From contig DATGKW010000173.1 in the NCBI GenBank assembly GCA_035294465.1, positions 1 through 20,916 on the forward strand: DNA of 20,916 nt, in the 5' to 3' direction. The DNA comes from Paraktedonobacter sp035294465 (GTDB lineage Bacteria > Chloroflexota > Ktedonobacteria > Ktedonobacterales > Ktedonobacteraceae). Both the position numbers and the translations under genes were made by a program. This document shows, one piece after another, positions 15,304-20,916 of the stretch. Each line of letters starts with the position of its first letter. Positions within the stretch are counted from its first letter, which is position 1. The notes beneath the pieces are model-generated. The model was not told the origin of the DNA. It worked only from the letters and a program-made list of their open reading frames with translations, and searched no databases.

Positions 15304-15325
15304 TGAACGGTTTTGTATCATCGTG
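15304..15325 (-). repeat. motif B copy 3, just upstream of shc
   Basis: The minus strand reads CACGATGATACAAAACCG and onward, with three differences from the two copies near hpnG over 22 nt. Relative to the downstream gene, the orientation is the same as for hpnG. It ends 20 nt before the shc start codon. Confidence 0.65.
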
Positions 15326-15345
15326 ACCAACGAAAGGTCTGGCCT

Positions 15346-17229
15346 ATGGATAAGACACAGCCGAGCAAAGTGGAAGTGCCTGAGTTAAAGCAAGCGTTGG
15401 ATCGAGCCGTGCAATGGCTACTAGAACAGCAGGATGCCGAGGGCTGGTGGTGCGGAGAACTGGAGACGAATGTGACGATGACGGCCGAGCATGTCCTGCT
15501 GCTGCGTTTCCTGGAAATCAACCTGGAGCCGATCAGGGAGGGCGCTACGCGGCATATCTTGAACAATCAGCGAGACGACGGCTCATGGGCTCTCTATTTC
15601 GACGGACCGGCCGATCTGAGCACGACTATCGAAGCCTACGTCGCGCTCAAGGTACTGGGCATTGACCCGCACGAAGACACAATGCAGCGAGCGCTTGCAG
15701 TTATCCACCAGCAGGGAGGAATAGCCAGAGCCAGGGTTTTTACGAAGATCTGGCTGGCGCTCTTTGGCCAGTATCCCTGGTCGGGCGTTCCAAGCATGCC
15801 GCCAGAGTTGGTCTATTTGCCGCCCTGGATGCCGTTTAACCTCTATGATTTCGCTTGCTGGGCGCGCGGTACCATCGCCCCATTGCTGATCGTGCTCGCC
15901 AGACGCCCGGTGAAGTCGCTCGGCTGCGACGTGCCGGAACTGGTGGTGCCGGGTACTGAACGCCTGCTCACTCGCGTCCCCGGCACGGGCTTCTTCTGGT
16001 GGACCGATAAGTTGCTCAAACTCTACGATGCGCTGCCCTGGCACCCTGGACGCAAGCGCGCGTGCAAGCGGCTGGTTAATTGGATTGTGGAGCACCAGGA
16101 AGCGGACGGAAGCTGGGGCGGGATCCAGCCCCCCTGGGTCTACTCGCTGATCGCCCTCTATCTGGAAGGCATGGGCCTCGATCACCCGGTAATGCGCAAG
16201 GGCATCGAGGGGCAGCAAGGCTTTGCGCTGGAAGACGAGAGCGGCTGGCGCTTTCAAGCATGCATGTCGCCAGTCTGGGATACCGCCTGGGCGCTGCTTG
16301 CCCTGCGCCGCGCCGGCCTGGGTCGCGATCATCCCGCAATGCGGCGTGCCGTCCGCTGGATTCTGGACGAGCAGATCTTCACGGGTGGCGATTGGCAAGT
16401 ACGCTGTGGCTCCATTCCCTGCGGCGGCTGGGCTTTTGAGTTCGAGAACGATATCTATCCCGATATCGACGATACGGCGGTCGTCGTCCTGGCGCTGCTT
16501 GAGGCCGGCGAACAGGTGGATGTGAGCGCGGCAGTAGAGCGCGCGGTGCAGTGGGTGCTCGTCATGCGCTCAAGCAATGGAGCCTGGGCAGCCTTCGACA
16601 AGGATAACACGCGAGCGCTAGTGTACCGGCTGCCCTTTGCCGACTTTGGGGCGCTCCTCGACCCGCCTTCAGAGGATGTGACGGCCCACGCGCTGGAGAT
16701 GCTGGCCCACGTGGACGCGCCCGGCAAGGAACAGATCATTCAGAAGGCGCTTGCATACCTGCGACGCACACAGCGGCCCGATGGTTCCTGGTACGGTCGC
16801 TGGGGAGTCAATTACATCTATGGAACGTGGTGCGTCATTTCAGCACTCGCCGCGCTGCTGGCCTGCGGGTACGAGACGCGGGATATGATCGATAGAGGAG
16901 CAGCCTGGCTGATCGAGCGCCAGAACGCCGATGGCGGCTGGGGCGAATCCTGCCGCTCCTACGAGGATAGCTCCTACGCAGGCATGGGGCGCAGTACGGC
17001 CTCGCAAACGGCCTGGGCCATCCTGGCTTTGCAGGCCGCTGGTCTTGGCCGGCATCCTGTCTGCCAGCGCGGCCTGGCCTATTTGCGCGAGACGCAGATT
17101 GATGGCACCTGGCAAGAGCGCGAGCACACGGGCACGGGTTTCCCGCGTGATTTCTACCTCAATTACCATCTGTACCGGCACGTGTTCCCAACCATGGCGT
17201 TAGCAGGAGCTTGTGAAGGGCAGGAATAA
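15346..17229 (+). CDS. shc: squalene-hopene cyclase
   Basis: A membrane-associated cyclase converting squalene to hopene/hopanol. 627 aa, the usual size. Seen: the protonating motif DIDDTA at 373-378, almost the same position as DVDDTA in the Alicyclobacillus enzyme, with D375 as the likely proton donor. At least seven QW-type repeats are visible: QDAEGWW, QRDDGSW, QEADGSW, SSNGAW, QRPDGSW, QNADGGW and QIDGTW. Aromatic-rich FFWWTDKLLKLYDALPWHP and YIYGTWCVISAL line the barrel. The ATG at 15346 has GAAAGG 8 nt upstream; a TTG at 15313 extends the frame but lies inside motif B. It is the first gene of a plus-strand unit with the two prenyl genes that follow. Confidence 0.97.
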   Translation: MDKTQPSKVEVPELKQALDRAVQWLLEQQDAEGWWCGELETNVTMTAEHVLLLRFLEINLEPIREGATRHILNNQRDDGSWALYFDGPADLSTTIEAYVALKVLGIDPHEDTMQRALAVIHQQGGIARARVFTKIWLALFGQYPWSGVPSMPPELVYLPPWMPFNLYDFACWARGTIAPLLIVLARRPVKSLGCDVPELVVPGTERLLTRVPGTGFFWWTDKLLKLYDALPWHPGRKRACKRLVNWIVEHQEADGSWGGIQPPWVYSLIALYLEGMGLDHPVMRKGIEGQQGFALEDESGWRFQACMSPVWDTAWALLALRRAGLGRDHPAMRRAVRWILDEQIFTGGDWQVRCGSIPCGGWAFEFENDIYPDIDDTAVVVLALLEAGEQVDVSAAVERAVQWVLVMRSSNGAWAAFDKDNTRALVYRLPFADFGALLDPPSEDVTAHALEMLAHVDAPGKEQIIQKALAYLRRTQRPDGSWYGRWGVNYIYGTWCVISALAALLACGYETRDMIDRGAAWLIERQNADGGWGESCRSYEDSSYAGMGRSTASQTAWAILALQAAGLGRHPVCQRGLAYLRETQIDGTWQEREHTGTGFPRDFYLNYHLYRHVFPTMALAGACEGQE

Positions 17230-17264
17230 TGGATATAAAACCTGTTTGAGTCGTGAGGGCCATA

Positions 17265-18386
17265 ATGACAGCATTCTCTAGCACACAACCTGCTTTCCAG
17301 CGTTATCGCCAGGAGATTATCGAGGAACTTCACCGCGTCTTTCTCGCTCCCCCTGCCTCTTTTGCCCAGGAAGTCAACGCCGGAGCGCTTGCCACGGTCT
17401 ACGGGCAAATGCAGTATCATCTAGGCTGGCTCGATCAGCAGTTTCAGCCCGTCGATGGCCACCCTGGCAAGCTGCTGCGCCCTACCCTTCTCCTGTTAAG
17501 CTATGAGCTGGCCTGCACATGGGAACAGTCAGCAGCGGCCACTTCCCCGGCGTTCTCCCTGCGGCCGGCCTTGCCGGCCGCAGCCTCGCTCGAGCTGGCG
17601 CATAACTTTACGCTGCTGCACGATGATATTGAAGACGGAGATGTTGAGCGCCGCCATCGCCCTACCGTCTGGTCGGTATGGGGAATCCCCCAGGCCATTC
17701 TGGCCGGCGATACCATGTTCGCGCTGGCGCGGCTCCATCTCTGGAAGGTATTGGAGGAAGGAGTAGAGCCGGCGACCGCGCTGGATCTGGCGAAACTGTT
17801 CGACATGACACTGCTCAAGCTGACCGAAGGACAATATCTCGACCTGTCCTTTGAACAACAGTCGCAGGTTTCGCTTTCAAGCTACGAGGCGATGATCGGA
17901 CGCAAGACGGCCTGCCTGATGTGCTGCGCGACGCAGATGGGGGCGAGGCTCGCCACGTGTAACCAGGAGATCATTAGTGGGCTGGCTCGCTTTGGCTACA
18001 CGCTGGGACTGGCCTTTCAAATCCGCGATGACATGCTGGGGGTCTGGGCGACCGAAACAGAGCTAGGCAAGCAGCCCGCCGGCGATATCCATCGGCGTAA
18101 GAAAGGTTTGCCGCTTGTGCATGCCTTGCAATACGCACAGCCGGAGGACCAGCGGGTTCTGGCGAAGATCTACGCCCAGGACGAACCACTCGCTCAGGAG
18201 CAAGTGCAGGACGTACTGGCAGTCTTTGAACGCACGCGGACACGAGAATATTGCCGACAGCTCCTTGCCGAGAGATGCAAGCAGGCGCGTTCGGCCCTTA
18301 TTCAGCTAGACATGATCCCCGGTAGTGCAACCGCGCGCGCGCGAACCGATCTGGAGGCAATTATCGGTTTTATCGAGCAAGAGTAA
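17265..18386 (+). CDS. trans-polyprenyl diphosphate synthase (FPP/GGPP type)
   Basis: Elongates allylic diphosphates with IPP; here it presumably supplies the precursor for squalene. 373 aa. Seen: GKLLRP at 68-73, first Asp-rich motif DDIED at 120-124 followed by RRHRPTVW, GRKTA near 212-216, and second motif DDMLG at 255-259 followed by the lysine segment GKQPAGDIHRRKKGLP. The second motif has Gly in place of the last Asp, as in many actinobacterial-type enzymes. Phe at position -5 from the first motif, with no insertion in it, resembles C20 (GGPP) synthases. The ATG at 17265 follows GAGGG by 5-6 nt and is preferred to the GTG at 17253. It lies 35 bp after shc, so it is probably cotranscribed. 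Confidence 0.92.
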   Translation: MTAFSSTQPAFQRYRQEIIEELHRVFLAPPASFAQEVNAGALATVYGQMQYHLGWLDQQFQPVDGHPGKLLRPTLLLLSYELACTWEQSAAATSPAFSLRPALPAAASLELAHNFTLLHDDIEDGDVERRHRPTVWSVWGIPQAILAGDTMFALARLHLWKVLEEGVEPATALDLAKLFDMTLLKLTEGQYLDLSFEQQSQVSLSSYEAMIGRKTACLMCCATQMGARLATCNQEIISGLARFGYTLGLAFQIRDDMLGVWATETELGKQPAGDIHRRKKGLPLVHALQYAQPEDQRVLAKIYAQDEPLAQEQVQDVLAVFERTRTREYCRQLLAERCKQARSALIQLDMIPGSATARARTDLEAIIGFIEQE

Positions 18387-18455
18387 TGCCGTTGCCCCTG
18401 GCCTTCTGGAGGAGATTGGCATGCTTTTGCCACAATGAAAGGAGTTAAGGATATC

Positions 18456-19268
18456 GTGAGCATTGGTGAAGAGGCCCTCAAGATGCTGGAAGAGACCAGC
18501 CGCACGTTCTTTATTCCCATCAGCCGCTTGCCGGACGAACTGCGGGAAGCGGTCATGTCGGGCTATCTCTGCCTGCGCGCCATTGACGAGGTGGAAGACC
18601 ATGCCGGGCTAGATAATCGGACAAAGGCCACGCTCTTGCGCGCTATCAGCCGCACGCTGCAAACTACCTTTGACGCGGGCGATTTCGCGCAGGCGCTGGA
18701 CGACCATCGGCACGAGCTTCCAGAGGTAACGCTGCGCGTAGGCGATTGGGCGCTGCTCGCGCCTTCACCTATTGCTCCGCGCGTGTGGGAAGCCACGGCG
18801 ACTATGGCGGATCGCATGGCGCAATGGGCAGAGAATGGCTGGATGATCCGCACAGAGGCAGACCTGGATCGCTATACGTTTGGGGTAGCCGGCTCGGTCG
18901 GCCTGCTGCTCTCGGATCTATGGGCCTGGTACAACGGCACGCAATCGGATCGTTTGCAGGCCATAGGCTTCGGGCGAGGGCTGCAAGCCGTCAATATCCT
19001 GCGCAACCACACGGAAGATGTCGCGCGTGGCGTAGACTTTTTTCCTCGCGGCTGGCGAGCGGAGGACATGCACGCTTACGCGCGTCGCAATCTCGCCCTG
19101 GCTGATGCCTACACTAATGCTCTTCCTCCTGGTCCCCCACTGGACTTTTGTACTATTCCGCTCGCTCTGGCCTACGCGACCCTGGAAGCGCTGGCTCGTG
19201 GCGATGGCAAGCTCAGTCGCGGCGAGGTACTCCAGATTATCGGTCAATGCACTTCTGGCGAATCGTGA
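18456..19268 (+). CDS. squalene/phytoene synthase family protein (probable squalene synthase)
   Basis: A head-to-head prenyl transferase fold; given shc two genes upstream, most likely makes squalene (or presqualene diphosphate). 270 aa. Seen: first Asp-rich motif in YLCLRAIDEVEDH (D44, D48), which resembles the eukaryotic squalene synthase motif; YTFGVAGSVG near 140-149; and NILRNHTEDVARGVDFFP with N184 where most enzymes have Asp, and D188 kept. The GTG at 18456 has AAAGGAG and AAGG upstream. An ATG at 18435 would add seven residues but places that site inside the gene. It is 69 bp after the prenyl synthase and followed by a terminator. No separate HpnC, HpnD and HpnE set is seen here. Phytoene synthase is the alternative. 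Confidence 0.85.
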   Translation: MSIGEEALKMLEETSRTFFIPISRLPDELREAVMSGYLCLRAIDEVEDHAGLDNRTKATLLRAISRTLQTTFDAGDFAQALDDHRHELPEVTLRVGDWALLAPSPIAPRVWEATATMADRMAQWAENGWMIRTEADLDRYTFGVAGSVGLLLSDLWAWYNGTQSDRLQAIGFGRGLQAVNILRNHTEDVARGVDFFPRGWRAEDMHAYARRNLALADAYTNALPPGPPLDFCTIPLALAYATLEALARGDGKLSRGEVLQIIGQCTSGES

Positions 19269-19321
19269 CGCGTTTGTGAGAAAAAATGAGGATTTCGAGA
19301 CCCTCCCTGGACAAGGAACAA

Positions 19322-19353
19322 GGCCGGTGCCCTGCTGGACACCGGCCATTTTT
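19322..19353 (+). terminator. intrinsic terminator of the shc operon
   Basis: GGCCGGTG (19322-19329) pairs with CACCGGCC (19340-19347), followed by ATTTTT. It lies about 54 nt past the last stop of the hopanoid unit. Confidence 0.88.
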
Positions 19354-19364
19354 CTCTTTATAAT
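19336..19364 (+). promoter_or_regulatory. probable kinase promoter overlapping the terminator
   Basis: -35 TGGACA (19336-19341), 17-bp spacer, -10 TATAAT (19359-19364). The -35 box lies in the loop and descending arm of the preceding terminator. Initiation near 19371 would give a leader of about 47 nt. Confidence 0.6.
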
Positions 19365-19417
19365 CAGGAAAAGATTTTTCCGGCAGCTTGATGCTTTCTT
19401 GCGAAAGGGCGATGGTC

Positions 19418-20916
19418 ATGACGATATCGACGGTGTTCTGTGCAGTATGCGGCGCGGCAAACGAGGAGGGAAAGACACACTGTTTCTCCTGCGGGCACCT
19501 GCTGAGGGGCGATGCGGAGGACGCACAAACGCAGAGCAAGATCCTTCTTGAGCGTTATCAACTTATCGCGCCCCTGGGTTCGGGCGGCTTCAGCGCGGTC
19601 TATCGCGCCAGAGACCTGCGCAAGAGTGGGCGAGAAGTCGCCATCAAACAGATTACCCTGCAAGGACTGAGCGCAGAGGAAACTATCGATGCCACCACTA
19701 CCTTTAATCGTGAGGTCGCGACGCTTTCCGCCCTCAAGCACCCACAGGTTCCGCGTATCTATGACCATTTCAGCGACCGCGACCACTGGTATCTGGTCCT
19801 GGAATACATCCCTGGACAAACGCTCGAAACCTACCTCGCGTCTCACGTCTCCCCAGGCAAGCTTCTCCCGCTCGACGAGGTTCTCGATATGGGTCTGCAA
19901 CTGTGCAGCGTACTGGACTATCTGCATAGCCAGCAGCCGCCGGTGATCTATCGCGACCTCAAGCCAGGCAATATCATGCGCACACCCTCCAGCAAGCTGG
20001 TGCTGATCGACTTCGGCATCGCGCGCCACTTCACTCCTGGCCAGAAACGCGACACCCAGCCGCTCGGCTCGCCCGGCTACGCGGCCCCTGAGCAATATGG
20101 GCGCGGGCAAACAGACGCGCGAGCCGATATCTATAGCCTGGGGGCGCTGCTGCGCTATCTGCTCACAGGAGAAGACCCGGCAGAACATGTGCTCAGCCTG
20201 CCTCCATTGCACCTGGGAAGCCGGCCAGGCGGATACGAGTTAGAAACGTTGCTGAACCTCATGCTCTCCACCGACCCTGCCGACCGGCCCGCCAGCGCGC
20301 AGGCCGTGGCCGATACGCTTCAGAAGATCAAGCAGTTGCCCGGCATCTCGCAGGCCGGGCGTATCTGGATTCCGCCAACCCCGCAGGACTATCCGGCTCC
20401 CAGAAGGCAGCAGCAACTCCAGTTCCAGCACTCCCCCTCAGCATCGCCCGCTTCGCCTCAGCCCGGTCGCCGCAAACATCTGACTCGCCGCCGCGTGCTG
20501 GTGGGTATGGGCAGCGTAGGCATTCTCGCGGTTGCCGCGAGCGCAGGCATTTACTGGTGGCAGAGCCAGGCTAGCAGTACCGCCGCTTTCACCTATACGG
20601 GGCACCAGGCTCCAGTGCAAAGCGTGGCCTGGTCCCCCGATGGCCAGCGCATCGCCTCGGCCTCCGAGGATAGCACGGTGCAGATATGGAGCGCGCGCGA
20701 TGGCAGTAACGCCATCACCTACCGGGGTCATAACGAGTCGGTGAATAGCGTCTGCTGGTCGCCAGATAGCCGACGCTTTGCCTCCGGCTCCAGCGATGGC
20801 ACCGTGCAAATCTGTGATGCAAGCAGCTTGCAACTCCTGCGTGCAATAGCGCTGGCAGACATAATAAATGCTGTGGCCTGGTCTCCTGACGGTAGCTCTC
20901 TCGCCACTGCTGACGA
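19418..20916 (+). CDS. zinc-ribbon Ser/Thr protein kinase with WD40 repeats (3' end outside window)
   Basis: A signalling kinase of the PknB/Hanks type. Visible 499 residues: a zinc ribbon CAVC...CFSC (C8, C11, C22, C25); kinase domain from about 46 with glycine loop GSGGFSAVY (54-62), VAIK lysine K77, catalytic YRDLKPGN (D180), IDFG (197-200) and GYAAPEQYG (220-228); a Pro/Gln-rich linker; a basic patch RRR then a transmembrane helix at about 360-381; then WD40 repeats starting TYTGHQAPVQSVAWSPDG, with a second complete repeat and part of a third before the edge. HRD is replaced by YRD, which is common in this group. I chose the ATG at 19418 (AAAGG 9 nt upstream); in-frame ATGs at 19412 and 19391 are possible. 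A ligand-sensing outer propeller is inferred. Confidence 0.93.
   Translation, partial: MTISTVFCAVCGAANEEGKTHCFSCGHLLRGDAEDAQTQSKILLERYQLIAPLGSGGFSAVYRARDLRKSGREVAIKQITLQGLSAEETIDATTTFNREVATLSALKHPQVPRIYDHFSDRDHWYLVLEYIPGQTLETYLASHVSPGKLLPLDEVLDMGLQLCSVLDYLHSQQPPVIYRDLKPGNIMRTPSSKLVLIDFGIARHFTPGQKRDTQPLGSPGYAAPEQYGRGQTDARADIYSLGALLRYLLTGEDPAEHVLSLPPLHLGSRPGGYELETLLNLMLSTDPADRPASAQAVADTLQKIKQLPGISQAGRIWIPPTPQDYPAPRRQQQLQFQHSPSASPASPQPGRRKHLTRRRVLVGMGSVGILAVAASAGIYWWQSQASSTAAFTYTGHQAPVQSVAWSPDGQRIASASEDSTVQIWSARDGSNAITYRGHNESVNSVCWSPDSRRFASGSSDGTVQICDASSLQLLRAIALADIINAVAWSPDGSSLATAD

Larger units (their letters stand above)
14860..15345. other. 486-bp divergent control region between hpnH and shc
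   Basis: It holds a candidate hpnH promoter (14933-14960), the palindrome GCTATAATAGC (14914-14924), an operator-like inverted repeat (14978-14998), two G-runs followed by ATA or TATAAA (15003-15010 and 15020-15030), one motif A copy (15141-15162) and one motif B copy (15304-15325). No protein-like frame is convincing. The shc promoter was not identified. Confidence 0.6.

Noticed and set aside
15583..16398. Minus-strand frame of 271 codons
   Set aside because: Antisense to the squalene-hopene cyclase core, with no motif support.
19364..20212. Minus-strand frame of 282 codons
   Set aside because: Antisense to the kinase domain, whose catalytic motifs are intact on the plus strand.

Overview
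The window most resembles a chromosome segment of a Ktedonobacteria-like Chloroflexota. This is an inference from four things: a zinc-ribbon/Ser-Thr kinase/WD40 fusion, hopanoid genes, Pro/Thr-rich linkers on membrane-anchored proteins, and moderately high GC. No rRNA, tRNA, CRISPR array or transposase gene was seen.

Left third (1-7474, minus strand): a branched-chain amino acid operon read right to left as ilvB-ilvN-ilvC-leuA-ilvE-ilvD, with ilvD running off the left edge. It supplies acetolactate synthase (two subunits), ketol-acid reductoisomerase, 2-isopropylmalate synthase, the aminotransferase and dihydroxyacid dehydratase. LeuA stops after its catalytic part and has no C-terminal leucine-sensing domain. 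Long hairpins sit just 3' of leuA and of ilvE, and a nested stem structure precedes ilvD. Upstream of ilvB are an intrinsic terminator, a small hydrophobic ORF and a strong promoter, an arrangement that could be an attenuator.

Middle (7475-12693): small or unrecognised membrane proteins. On the minus strand are a two-helix protein, a CxxC/CxxC two-helix protein and an eight-helix protein. On the plus strand are a membrane-anchored PQQ-type beta-propeller and a four-helix protein with a Pro/Tyr/Gly-rich repeated tail. Two nearly identical sigma-70-type promoters (TTGACA, 17-bp spacer, TATGCT or CATGCT) drive two of the minus-strand genes.

Right third (12694-19355): a hopanoid locus in two divergent arms. 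The minus arm carries hpnH (adenosylhopane synthase) followed by a HpnG-like nucleoside phosphorylase. The plus arm carries shc (squalene-hopene cyclase), a polyprenyl diphosphate synthase and a squalene/phytoene synthase-family gene, and ends in a strong terminator. Together they could make squalene, cyclise it to hopene and add the ribosyl side chain. Two 22-nt repeat motifs, here called A and B, occur in both non-coding regions of this locus (hpnG-hpnH and hpnH-shc) and look like shared regulatory or mobile sequence.

Right edge (19336-20916): a zinc-ribbon Ser/Thr kinase with a transmembrane helix and WD40 repeats, truncated by the window end. Its promoter overlaps the terminator of the hopanoid operon.
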